From: Aegilops tauschii subsp. strangulata
Lineage: Eukaryota; Streptophyta; Magnoliopsida; Poales; Poaceae
Assembly (NCBI RefSeq): GCF_002575655.3
Contig: NC_053036.3
Location: forward strand, 194,154,788-194,218,787
DNA length: 64,000 nucleotides
Direction of reading: 5' to 3'
Below the pieces are notes generated by a model. It was not told where the DNA came from. It worked only from the letters and a program-made list of their open reading frames with translations, and ran no database searches. The position numbers and the translations under genes are program-made. Shown one piece after another: positions 46,971-61,698 of the stretch (the stretch's first letter is position 1; each line of letters starts with the position of its first letter).

Positions 46971-49539
46971 TGAAAGAACATGCGGTGCCCCCATGTTTGG
47001 TTTTGGTAATTGATGACAATCTCTATGGACTAATGGTTGCCTTGAGTTATATTTGAAGGGTTTGTCCATAGGCTTTTCTTGGAGTCCATTTGTTGGTTTC
47101 AAGGAGAGTTTGTGATGACCAAGGTGCTATTAAGGAATTATCCAAAGATTGGTCTTACATCATCCAAATGAATAGAGTTGGAAAGATTCAAGGTTGATCA
47201 AGACTAAGTACAGAGAGTGTTTCAAGTTGATCAACACACAAAGCGTAGAAGATGTACCGAGAGGGATCAAGCGATCCCATGGTATGGTAAGCATTGTCAA
47301 TTACGCTTTGTGTACTAACCCATGGTCTTTGTGAGAGTTCTATGTGGGGTTAGGTTATCTTCCATGGGCTTGCGTCAAGAGGAAGATCACATACAACCAA
47401 TGGAGGATGACATCAAATCAAGGTTGTGGTGTGCAAGTTCAAGTGATGCGTCACTAAGATATAAAGTGCTTGAAGCTTGCCGTCCATTGTGGTGACAATG
47501 GACTTGTGAAGATGTGCCGAAGAGTGGCTCACCCATAGTGGAGTATGGGGGAGCAATCTACTAGTCTTCACCGAGCCAACGAAATCAAGAAAGGTGGTCC
47601 AACTTCAGGAAGTCAAGATCGTCTACATCTAGCTCAAGTGGACTTTGTGCAAGGCAAAGGTTTGCCCTTGATAGGTTCTCTATTTTACCGGTCTCATGGT
47701 GGTAGTTTGGAGACCGGGTTAAAAGATCGATTGTCGTACTATCAAGGGGGGCTCTTGATGAGTAGCTTGATTGTATCGTTCGCAGAGAGCTAAAACCATT
47801 GCATGCTTGCATCATCTTTCTTGGTTCTTGTTTGGTTCTCTTTGTGCGTTTTAGATCTTATGGTCATCTTCTGACAAGCTCAAGTTCATCGAAAACGGAG
47901 TTCACATGCTTCTTCCTTTGCGTTTTCGGTGTTCGAGGTTTTAACGGTCTTTTTCGAGGAAGGGTTCTCACAATTTTCTCTTGGGACTTTTCTAATTTGC
48001 TTCTTAATGTTATTTCTATCAAGATTGTGTTAGCCCTTGTCGCTAGCTTTCCAACAAACTTGGTTTCGTCGAATTCGGAGTCCGTTTGCAGAAGTTGTGG
48101 TAGTTTTGGTGTTCTGAAAAGGCTGCAGCGGTACTACCGCGGACAGGAGCGGATGTAATTTTTTACTACCGCTCTTGGGAGCGGTACTACCGCTTTACCG
48201 CGGCTACTTCCGTGGCTAGTACCGCTCCGGACCAAAAACTCGTCCCAAGTCCATCAGAAGTAGGCATGGATGTATTTTTTTTAGTACCGCTCGCAAGTAG
48301 TAGTACCGCTACCCCTAGCGGTAGTACCGTGAGGACAAGCGGTAGTACCGCTCCGACGGTTCTTCTGGCCTTTTGCCTCCTCGTCGTTGTTTTTCAAAGG
48401 GCTACTGCCGCCCTAGCGGTAGTACCGCTCGGTGCGGGTGTGAGCATAACGGTTGGATTTTCCCCCACCTATAAAAGGGGGGCTTTTTCCCCAATGAACC
48501 TTATCTCTTGAGCTCGTGTTCTTCCCCCATTGTTGACCTTCTTCGAGCTTGCTAACTCTCAATCCCTCCATGGATTCTTGCTAGTTTTTGAGGGAAAAGA
48601 GAGAGGAGATCTAGATCCACATTTCCACCAATCACTTTCTCCTCTATGTGAGGGGAACCCCTTGGATCTAGTTCTTGGAGTTCTTGGTGTTCTCCTTCTT
48701 GTTCTTCCTCTCATTTTCCTCCCTAGCATTAGTTGCTTCGGTGGGATTTGAGAGAGAAGGACTTGGGCACTCCGTGTGCCCTTGCCATTGCATTTGGTGC
48801 ATCGGTTTGAGTTCTCCACGGCGATACGTGGAAGTTACAAGTTCAGAAGCTTATTACTCTTGGGTGCTTGGTATCCTTGAGCTTGTTCCTCTTGGGTGCT
48901 TGGGCACCCTAGACGGTTGGTGGTGTTCGGAGCTCAATCATTGTGGTGTAAAGCTCCGGGCAAGCGTCGGGGTCTCCAATTAGGTTGTGGAGATCGCCCT
49001 GAGCAATTTGACGGGTTTCGGTGACCGCCCCCAAGGGTTGCCAAAGTGTACGGGTTCGGTGACCGCCCCCAAGGGTTGCCATTTGTACGGGTTCAGTGAC
49101 CGCCCTCAAGGGTCCCTTAGTGGAATCACGACATCTTGCATTGTGCGAGGGCGTGAGGAGATTACGGTGGCCCTAGTGGCTTCTTGGGGAGCATTGTGCC
49201 TCCACACCGCTCCAAACGGAGATTAGCATCCGCAAGGGTGTGAACTTCGGGATACATCGTCGTCTCCGCGTGCCTCGGTTATCTCTTACCCGAGCTCTTT
49301 ACTTATGCACTTTACTTTTGTGATAGCCATATTGTTTCTTGTCATGTATCTTGCTACCACCTAGTAGTTTATCTTGCTTAGCATAAGTTGTTGGTGCACA
49401 TAGGTGAGCCTAGTTGTTGTAGGTTTTGTGCTTGAAAAATTAACCGCTAGGTTTATTCCGCATTTGTTCAAGTCTAAACCATAATTATTTTAAAGCACCT
49501 ATTCACCCCCCCCCTCTAGGCGACATCCACGATCTTTCA
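46971..49539 (+). mobile_element. Element F: solo LTR
   Basis: 2,569 bp with ends TGAAAGA...TCTTTCA, an inverted pair, and TSD GAGTC on both sides (46966..46970 and 49540..49544). There is no interior, PBS or second LTR, so it most likely arose by recombination between the LTRs of a full element. Inside, copies of a palindromic word like GCGGTAGTACCGC cluster at about 48127..48432, and a 37-38-bp unit containing GTGACCGCCC repeats three times from 49021. Short ORFs look incidental. Family not assigned. Confidence 0.8.
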
Positions 49540-49898
49540 GAGTCTCCATCTTCTCTTACAAAAGCACCAACTAGGAGGCAATATGATCGTACTTGAGTAT
49601 TAGGTGTAGCTAATATGCGAGTGTGTTTCATGAATGGATCAATGATTGAGCATAATGGGCTAGGGATAACTTATTTTAGCGTTGATATTTTGAAAGACAT
49701 GGCTGCTTGTTGATATGCTTGAGTATTTAAATTATCATGTCAAAACTAGACTATTGCTTTGAACAATATAAAAGTCCAAATGTCCATGCTACAAAGAAAA
49801 GAAATATGATATGACATGATAGGCAGCATTCCACATCAAAAATTCTATTTTTATCACTTCCCTACTCGAGGACGAGTATGAGTTAAGCTTGGGGATGC
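49540..49898 (+). other. 3' noncoding region of element C, distal part with the purine tract
   Basis: It resumes after the F TSD and ends with AAGCTTGGGGATGC (49885..49898), directly abutting LTR2. No gene. Confidence 0.8.
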
Positions 49899-51492
49899 TG
49901 ATACGTCTCCAACGTATCTATAGTTTTTTATTGTTTCATGCTGTTATATTATCAATCTTGGATGTTTTATAATCATTTTATAGTCATTTTATATCATTTT
50001 TTGGTACTAACCTATTGACATAGTGCCCAGTGCTAGTTGCTGTTTTCTGCATGTTTTTTTCATCGCAGGAAATCAATACCAAACGGAGTCCAAACGCAGC
50101 GAAACTTTATGGAGATTTTTTTTGGACCAGAAGGAACATAATGGGCCCTGGCTACGCCTGGGGGTTCTCCGAGGAGAGCACAACCCACCAGGGCGCGCCA
50201 GGAGGCCCAAGCACGCCCTGGTGGGTTGTGCCCACCTCGGGTGCCCCCGGACCGCTTCTTTGCTCTATAAATACCCCAATATTCCCAAAACCCTAGGGGA
50301 GTCGACGAAATATTGATCCAGCCGCCGCAGAGTCCAGAACCACCAGGTCCAATCTAGACATCATCTCGGATGGGGTTCACCACCTCCATTGGCGCCTCTC
50401 CGATGATGCGTGAGTAGTTCTTTGTAGACCTTCGGGTCCGTAGTTAGTAGCTAGATGGCTTCCTCTCTCTCTCTCTCTCTCTGAATTTTCAATACAATGG
50501 TCTCTTGGAGATCCATATGATGTAACTCTTTTGCAGTGTGTTTGTTGGGATCGATGAACTTTGAGTTTATGATCAGATCTATCTTTTTATATCCATGAAA
50601 GTATTTGAGTTCCTTTGATCTCTTTTATGCATGATTGCTTATAGCCTCGTATTTCTTCTCTGATTGGGTTTTGTTTGGCCAACTTGATCTATTTAACTTG
50701 CAATGGGAAGAGGTGCTTTGTAGTGGGTTCGATCTTACGGTGCTTGATCCCAATGACAGAAAGGGAACCGACACGTTTGTATCGTTGCTACTAAGGATAA
50801 AACGATGGGGTCTATCTCTACATAGATAGATCTTGTCTACATCATGTCATCGTTCTTATTGCATTACTCCGTTTCTCCATGAACTTAATACAGTAGATGC
50901 ATGCTGGATAGCGGTCGATGTGTGGAGTAATAGTAGTAGATGCAGGTAGGAGTCGGTCTACTAATCTTGGACGTGATGCCTATGTAATGATCATTGCCTG
51001 GATATCGTCATGATTATTTTGAAGTTTTATCAATTTCCCAACAGTAATTTGTTCACCTACTGTTTGCTATTTTTCTCGAGAGAAGCCACTAGTGAAACCT
51101 ACGGCCCCCAGGTCTCTTTCTCATATTATTTGCCTTTGATCTATTTTCCTTTGCTTTTATTTTCAGATCTATTAAACTAAAAATACAAAAATACCTTGCT
51201 GCAATTTATTCTTATTTATTTTATTTGGCGTTCGATCTATCAATCTACTACAATTTATCTCACGTCTGTTTGCCTATCTTGAGGCGCCGTACTCGGAAGG
51301 GATTGAGAACCCCTTTTACACGTCGGATTGCGAGGATTTGTTATCTGTGTGCAGGTGATGTTTATGTTGTGTTGCTTAGTTCTCCTACTAGTTTGATAAC
51401 CTTGGTCTCATCTGAGGGAAATACCTACCGCTGATGTGCTGCATCATCCCTTCCTCTTTGGGGAAATACCGACGTAGCTTCAAGCCACATCA
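49899..51492 (+). repeat. LTR2 (3' LTR) of element C
   Basis: 1,594 bp. TATAAATA at 50266..50273. A (CT)n microsatellite lies at about 50463..50482, in the part missing from LTR1. Confidence 0.88.
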
Positions 51493-52754
51493 CGCGCCGA
51501 GGGGGCAGTCCTACTTGGACTCCTAGTCCAAGTAGGATCCCCCCTTTTCCTTTCTCCACCGGAGGGAAAGGAAGGAGAGGGAGAGGGAGAGGGAAAGGGG
51601 GGGCGCCCCCTCCCCCTAGTCCAATTCGAACTGCCATGGGGGGGGCCACCCCTTGCGGCCCTCCTCTCTCTCCACTAAGGCCCACTAAGGCCCATTATTT
51701 CCCCCGGGGGGTTCCGGTAACCCCTCGGTACTCTGGTAAAATATCCTAATCTCTCGGAACCAATCTCATGTCCGAATATAACCTTACAATATATGAATCT
51801 TTACCTCTCTACCATTTCGAGACTCCTCGTCATGTCTGTGATCTCATCCGGGACTCCGAACAAACTTCGGTCACCAAAACACATATCTCATAATACAAAT
51901 CGTCATCGAACGTTAAGCGTGCGGACCCTACGGGTTCGAGAACTATGTAGACATGACCGAGACACATCTCCGGTCAATAACCAATAGCGGAACCTGGATG
52001 CTCATATTGGTTCTACATATTCTACGAAGATCTTTATCAGTCAAACCGCATAACAACATACGTCATTCCCTTTGTCATCGGTATGTTACTTGCCCAAGAT
52101 TCGATCGTCGGTATCATCATACCTAGTTCAATCTCGTTACCGGCAAGTCTCTTTAATCGTTCCATAATGCATCATCCCGCAACTTACTCATTAGTCACAT
52201 TGCTTGCAAGGCTTATAGTGATGTGCATTACCGAGAGGGCCCAGAGATACCTCTCCGATACACGGAGTGACAAATCCTAATCTCGATCTATGCCAACTCA
52301 ACAAACACCTTCGGAGACACCTGTAGAGCATCTTTATAATCACCCAGTTATGTTGTGACGTTTGATAGCACACAAGGTGTTCCTACGGTATTCGGGAGTT
52401 GCATAATCTCATAGTCAGACGAATATGTATAAGTCATGAAGAAAGCAATAGCAATAAAACTATACGATCATAATGCTAAGCTAACGGATGGGTCTTGTCC
52501 ATCACATCATTCTATAATGATGTGATCCCATTCATCAAATGACAACACATGTCTATGGTCAGGAAACTTAACCATCTTTGATTAACGAGCTAGTCAAGTA
52601 GAGGCATACTAGGGACACTCTGTTTTGTCTATGTATTCACACATGTACTAAGTTTACGGGTAATACAATTCTAGCATGAATAATAAACATTTATCATGAT
52701 ATAAGGAAATATAAATAACAACTTTATTATTGCCTCTAGAGCATATTTCCTTCA
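51493..52754 (-). repeat. 5' LTR of element G, outer part
   Basis: Matches about 11608..12871. On the minus strand it begins TGAAGGAAATATGC at 52754, next to TSD GTGTT. Confidence 0.9.
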
Positions 52755-54190
52755 GTGTTATGTAATTAGGCTCATTTTTGTACTCTATTTTTTTTACTGT
52801 TTTAGTGTTATCAACCTAAACAATAACTATAAGGAATGTTAATATTGATCTGGGTACATATTACTTAGAAAACACAATAGTTGAAGGCTAAACAACAATT
52901 GATAATTGTTACTCGATCTAGCTAATTGCCTAAACTAGCTAGGATAAATGTTGCTATGATACATATTATTAATTAAGAGAACATAATAGCTGAAGCATAA
53001 ACATAATGCTAGTTGTTACTTTAGCTAATTATCTAAACTAAGGACATCATCACTGCATTGACTTCAACAAGAAGGAACATTGCTACCACTTCACTCCAGA
53101 GTATGAGTCCAACCGTAACAGCAACGAGTGCAAATCGAAGCTTCTGGAATTTTCTCATCTTGGCACGCATCTTGCTGTTTTGGGCTTGCATCTCATCATT
53201 TTTTACTTGCATCTCATCTAGTTGTTGTCTCCGTGGTCCATGGTAGCAGTCAAGTAACTCGCTTACGTTCTTTACGAGACCGATCCATATCCATGTGTGG
53301 CAAGAGACTTCTTTCTGGATGTGTGTAATAATGATGTGAGGAATGAGATTTATATGCATGAAAAAATGCTGACACATAGAGAGAATTTATGCCGGGGCAG
53401 ATGAAGAAATCTCGTTCTAAATTCCATGGTGTGTAAGAAGTTCTCCTAGCAATAGGGCATAGGCAGGCACAAATGAGCACGTGTGGCCTAGCGGAATTCT
53501 AGGGAGCTTCACTGTCGGTGGTGTACGATTTGCTGCTTGATTGGACGGACACACTACTACAGCAGGAGATCACGTCCAACTACATAGGCCACGACAGGGA
53601 GCTCATGGCTGAGCCGAAGGTAGCGGAAGAGGGCTCGGCTAAGGCATCGGAGACCCAATCTTTCGACGCTCTCGGCTGACATGGGCTCGCGCGCGTGGCT
53701 CTTGTGGATTCTCTAAGCTCCGGTGATTCCGTTAACGGTCACATAGCTCGAAGAGAAAAATTGGGGAGGATTGGAGTAGGAATAGAAGAGTAATCTAGTT
53801 AGCTAGTGTGAAGAGGATGGAGGAGAGGAAGAAGAAAAACTAAGAGAGAAACTAGCTAGGGAGAAGTGAAACGAGAGAAAAACATAAAGGGAAGAAGAAA
53901 GTGAAGTGAGAGGATTAATGAGAGAGCCTGCCAACACAATTATTGGCGCATCATACCAGTGGCACGTAGAAAAGGCATAGGTTACTGGTGGCATGCCAGT
54001 TAGGTGCCACATCAGTGCTAGTGACAGTACGAGTGACGTGCCACATAGCTGACATGCCACTACTAACTTATGTCACTCGGTTTCATACAATTGTGGCATG
54101 TGAAAACTGAGACACATCACTATTTACCTTTTACTGGTGGCGTACAAAATATGCCCACACCACTAATCAATATTGTGTGTAAACATTTCT
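52755..54190 (-). mobile_element. Right half of an older CACTA-like DNA transposon region
   Basis: 52755..52815 continues the T-rich sequence left of 11134. 53930..54165 has repeated words of the type GGCATGCCA, GTGCCACAT and ACTGGTGGCG in both orientations, with a relative at 10895..10935. Such subterminal repeats are typical of CACTA elements. I did not find the diagnostic CACTA termini or a 3-bp TSD, so the superfamily call is tentative. The GRF-like gene inside supports it. Confidence 0.4.
53033..53480 (-). CDS. GRF-type zinc-finger, coiled-coil and membrane protein (probable TE passenger), two exons
   Basis: The first half, from ATG 53480, has C-x-C near its start, then TSYTPWNLERDFFICP, the pattern of the N-terminal half of a GRF zinc finger. 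A second exon starting after a CCAG acceptor at 53315 (K-E-V-S-C-H-T-W-I-W) supplies the second half, and runs to the stop at 53033. It continues with an EMQ/KND heptad region (coiled coil) and a hydrophobic segment (FALVAVTVGLILW) that could span a membrane. This layout is common in small Triticeae proteins linked to CACTA elements (from memory). The splice donor is not clear, and the start may lie further upstream, so the gene may be damaged. Function unknown. Confidence 0.45.
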
Positions 54191-54779
54191 ACATTGGTAC
54201 TAAGACAACCAATTCGTAAAAGCCCTCCCTCTCAAATTAGGACAGTTCGAATAAAAAAGGCCACCTTGTTGTCGCGGTGCCACCTCGAGTCCATCAGGAG
54301 TGCAGTGTTTAATTGCTTGAGAGGCGAGGACTGCTTGGCAGGGAGAGATATAAGAGGTGTGCAAGCACAAAAGCTATATCTCGGTTAGTGCAAGACTGGC
54401 TTCTGTCTAGTTATAGGATTTCCCCGTGCTATCTAGAGTAACAGGTCGACCCGTTTATGTGCGCTCACGGCTCGCTCGCTCAGGCTCGCTCGTTCGCTCA
54501 CTGCGTTTTGCTCATTTTTTTTGTTTCGTCACAGTTTTTCTTGTATTTTGTTTCTCCATTATTTTTCATTGTTTCATTCGTTTTCTTATGTTTTACTCAT
54601 TTTTTTCTTTCTTCATTTTGAAAGTTTTTTCATTTGTACTCTATTTTTCTTCACTTTTTTTGTTTTTTCTTAGTTGCCATCAATTTTCATCGTTTATAGT
54701 TTAGTTTTGTTTTTTTCTTCATTTTCTCATGGGCTTTTTTTGGGTTTTTTCGTTTTTGAGGGTTTTCGTTCTTCATTAC
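54191..54779. other. Intergenic, T-rich, no gene
   Basis: Contains a CTCGCTCG-rich patch (about 54465..54500), then a T-rich run. Short ORFs are compositional. No recognised element end. Confidence 0.4.
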
Positions 54780-55880
54780 AAAAATTCAAATACAAGATTA
54801 ATACTTTTTGTTACATGTTCAATATTTTTTCTATACACATTTTCAAGATATTCAAATGCTTGATTAATATTTTTCAAATGCAAGATTAACATTTTTTAGT
54901 ACACGGTCAACATTTTTCTATAGACAGTTAACATTTTTCAAATGCTTTATTAATTTTTTTTCAAATGCAAGATTAAGTATTTTTTATACAGGGTCAACAT
55001 ATTTCATGCACATTTAACATTTTAAAAATGCTTGAATAACAATGTTCAGATACAAGTTTAATATTTTTTCAATACAATACAAGTTTAAAATTTTCTAATA
55101 CATGGTCAACATTTTCTATACAAAATTTTAACATTTTCAAATGGTTGATTAACATTTTCCGAATATAAGATTAACATTTTTAATACATAGTCAACGTTTT
55201 TTTATACACAGTTAACATTTTTTTCAAATACAAGATTAAATATTTTGTATACATTGTCAACATTTTTTCTATATACATTTAACATTTTTCAAATACTTGA
55301 TTAACAATTTTCAAATACTAGTTTAACATTTTAAAAATTCAATTCAAGATAAACGTTTTTGAACATATGGTCAGAAAAAATTCTATACACATTATTAAAA
55401 TGCTTGATTAACATTTTTCAAATACAATATTAACATTTTTTATTGCGGGTACAACATTTTTTCTATACACAGTTAGCATTTTTAAATGCTTTATTAACAT
55501 TTTTCCAAATGCAAGATTAACTATTTTTTAATGAATGGTCAACATTCTTCTATATACATTTAACATTTTTCAAATGCTTGATGAATATTTTTCATATACA
55601 AGTTTAACATTTTTTGAATACATGGTCAACATTTGGTCTATACACATTTAAATTTTCAAATTCTTGATTATAATTTTTGAATACGTGATCAACTTTTTTG
55701 AATACATGATCAACATTTTCTCTATATGCATTTAATATTTTTCAAATGTTTGATTAACATTTTTACATGATTTTCATAGACATTTTTTGTTTTTCCTGTA
55801 TACATTTTTTGGATCATGAGAAACATTTTCTCTTTACGCATTTAACATTTTTCAAATGCTTGATTACCATTTTTCAAATA
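54780..55880. repeat. AT-rich degenerate tandem array
   Basis: About 1.1 kb built from variants of TTAACATTTTTCAAATGC, GGTCAACATTTTT and CTATACACATT, alternating in a regular order so that the higher-order unit is roughly 100 bp. It looks like the internal or subterminal array of a DNA transposon, but no terminal repeats were identified. It is not a centromeric or CRISPR-type repeat. Confidence 0.6.
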
Positions 55881-56854
55881 TTTTTACGTAAAGTATTTTT
55901 TTAATATATTTATTTAGAATATTATGGAAGTATAAACAAAAGTAAAAAACAGCAAAAACAAAACAAAAAATATAAGAAAAACAAAGAAAAATGGGAGGCC
56001 CTTGGGTCGGCAGGTTTCGATCCGGTGCCGCCGCGGTCGAGGGCAAGTGCAGCTTTACTGGTGGCTGAAGGAGACGAATTCATTATGGCCAGGCCCGCCT
56101 GGCCCATGTACAAGGCGCTGCGCCGGTGTGTTCCTTCCAGCTCGTTATAAGCGATAAGTAGACGCGCCCGCGTGCCAGGGCTACAGCCTACAGGTCATAA
56201 GCCGATGCCTCGCACTCCACATTGGCTTGGTGACCCTTCCAATTTTTGCTTGGAAAATTTTAACAATTCCCATGTGAGGTTTCACCAAACCGTAGGCACC
56301 CCTCAAAAAAAGAAAAAAAGAAAACCTTGGGCAGCACTCAGAAAAAGAAAACCAAACCTTAGGCAAATTTTTAAAGAGAATCCTTGGGCATGTTTTTCGC
56401 AATCTTACAAAGACGAAGTTATTTGGCTCTGCAATTGCAGGACCAAACTCATCGATCTTCAGCCAAAAATAGCAACAAGACTTGAAGTTAACTTTCTAGA
56501 AAGAAGAAAAAGATGATATTACTATCACGAGGGATATAATGGATTTCTATTTTATTGGAAGTTCAAGTTCACCTTTTGGACCACGAATTTCATATGGAGA
56601 CTCAACATAAGCCTTATAACAGGATAGTGATCCACAAGATGAAATGATAGCGTATCTTAAAATGTTGCCGTAACCCGACAAATAGACAACCCCAACAATA
56701 TAATTACACTGGCGTATTATGCCATCGCTCAGTAAAATTTCTACCACCAGGGTGTCGAGTAGATTATACATATGATGTAGGGTCTTTCCCTACATCAAAA
56801 TAGGTTATTTTGGCAAGAATGGTGTACATAATGAATACATCATCAGTCTCGGAC
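55881..56854. other. Flank and 3' region of the receptor kinase gene
   Basis: 55990..56210 is GC-rich. It includes GGTTTCGATCC, resembling a tRNA B box, but no tRNA fold is visible. 56211..56520 is A-rich. 56520..56854 is immediately downstream of the kinase stop and should include its 3' UTR; no clear polyadenylation signal was singled out. Confidence 0.4.
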
Positions 56855-60339
<3,485 letters not shown>

Positions 60340-60483
60340 GGTGTTTTTAGCCGTCTGGTCTGGGTGATGGGGGAAGCTGGAGAGCGGTGGAGGATGCGGC
60401 GGTGGCTGCTGGCTAGTAAAGCGAAGCGGAGTAGAAGACCAGGCGAGGGGAGGGGTACGGGACTACAGGTGGTGGGCTCAGTG

Positions 60484-60514
60484 TTGACTCGGGTGGGGCC
60501 CGTTTGACTTGACT
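60484..60514. promoter_or_regulatory. W-box cluster upstream of the CRK gene
   Basis: TTGACT occurs at 60484..60489, 60504..60509 and 60509..60514, 145 to 175 bp upstream of the start codon. W-boxes bind WRKY factors, and CRK genes are often WRKY-responsive (established knowledge). Three in 31 bp is more than chance would usually give, but function is untested. Confidence 0.5.
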
Positions 60515-61698
60515 ACTGTACTGCAGAGTTGTTGGTGGTTATGAAATCGCGGGGCCACTAATAAATGCTCGCGGGGCCCAGCTACTCAGCCAGCTTCGGT
60601 GGTGGCTATCGGCCGTGTCGACCCAGCGACAGCGGTAGCGGACGCGACATGGCCCTCCCTCGGGAAGAACCGGGACCACCGGCGGAAATAGTCCACGTGA
60701 GTTTATGTGGCCTATATCGAACCTTCAATTCTGTTTTTCCTGGTGAAAAAAAATCTAAACGATTTCCGCACGACAAAGTGTCGAGTTAAGGCAGGTTTCT
60801 GTCGAACTTGACGGACTTTGTCATTGCCGTGCGGGTGCATGCACCGGAGCGTTTGGAACAGGAGAGATTTCTTCTTTCTTTCTCGCATATTCTTCTGCTA
60901 AATTTCTCCGATTTATCCTGCACTCTTCCTTTGCCCGAGAGGTATGGTTCTTGCTAGCATGTTCTAAAAATACGATGAACATGCATAAGTATCAGTATTC
61001 ATAGAGAGAAAGAGCTAGATGCCTGTTCACCGTTTACAACCAGAGACTGCTCTTCGTTCTGCATAAAATCCAAGGGGACTACTCGCTACCAGCCCGCCTC
61101 AATAGATCTGCTAAGAACTCCCTATTTCCTATTCAAAGTAATCCTGAACTACCCACAACTTGCGGCATCGGATTTGGGGCACGAAAATGCGGGACCACCG
61201 AGTCCCCCGCGCGTGCTTTTATTTTTCAAATGATAACGCCCGAACGTCAGAAATCTGGCATCTCGTCCCAAAGGGCTTGGTCGCCGTCAATTTATTCCAG
61301 CACGAATCATAGAATAGAGGGTTGCCACGTCATTTTTTAAAATTGTTCAGGCTGGATCGCCAAGGACGGAATTAAGAGACCACAACCCAGCCCCCCTTAT
61401 CCATTCATTTCTACCACACACACACACCCCGCACTATCGAGTCACAGGAGTTGCGGGGCGGATGGGAGCGGTTCCCAGCGTGTACCACGACTGGGGACGC
61501 TGAGGTGGAAGGGAGCGGCGCCTGTCGGTTCCCAACATGTAAGCGGCGGGGGAGGTGGAGGCCGAGGGGAGCGGCGCCTTGCGGTTCCCGGCGTGCACCA
61601 CGACAGGGGGAGCGGATGTGGAGGGGAGTTCTCATAGGCAGCGCCATGGAAGCGTCTGCGACGAGGGGCAACGCCATGGGACTCCTCCCCGACGGTGG
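60515..61698. other. Upstream intergenic region, no gene
   Basis: 60515..61430 is mixed sequence with no convincing ORF. 61440..61640 is GC-rich and contains about three degenerate copies of a 55-65-bp unit (GGGAGCGG...GGTTCCC...). Its ORFs on both strands follow from that composition. Confidence 0.4.

Larger units (their letters stand above)
35751..51492 (+). mobile_element. Element C: gag-protease-only Gypsy retrotransposon, itself interrupted
   Basis: Starts TGATACGTCTCC and ends CACATCA. LTR1 is in two pieces (35751..36304, 42240..42574); LTR2 is 49899..51492 (1,594 bp). The interior has a PBS (42586..42603), a broken gag-protease frame, a 3' noncoding region shared with elements A and B, and a purine tract (49885..49898) abutting LTR2. 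There is no RT or integrase, so it is non-autonomous. It sits in the 5' LTR of G. The flanking pentamers TACGC and CGCGC match at only three of five positions, so the TSD is worn or altered. Elements E and F are nested in it. Confidence 0.88.
11134..52754 (-). mobile_element. Element G: Angela/BARE-1/WIS-type Copia retrotransposon, heavily nested
   Basis: Both ends are LTRs and the 5-bp TSD GTGTT is present on each side (11129..11133 and 52755..52759), so this is one insertion about 41.6 kb long because of later insertions. Removing elements B, C and D leaves about 8.7 kb: LTRs of 1,738 and 1,736 bp and about 5.2 kb of interior, the usual size for this group. Order on the minus strand: 5' LTR (52754 to 51493, then 35750 to 35277), tRNA-iMet-type PBS, leader, gag, protease remnant, integrase, RT and RNase H, purine tract, 3' LTR (12871 to 11134). 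All coding parts carry stops or frameshifts. Confidence 0.92.

Noticed and set aside
46971..49539. Reading element F as a small complete retrotransposon or a gene
   Set aside because: No PBS, no second LTR and no coherent ORF; inverted ends plus a perfect TSD fit a solo LTR better.
35746..51497. A perfect TSD for element C
   Set aside because: The flanking pentamers TACGC and CGCGC agree at only three of five positions, so I do not claim an intact duplication.
56000..56080. tRNA-like B box (GGTTTCGATCC)
   Set aside because: No matching A box or cloverleaf could be drawn; probably a transposon end.
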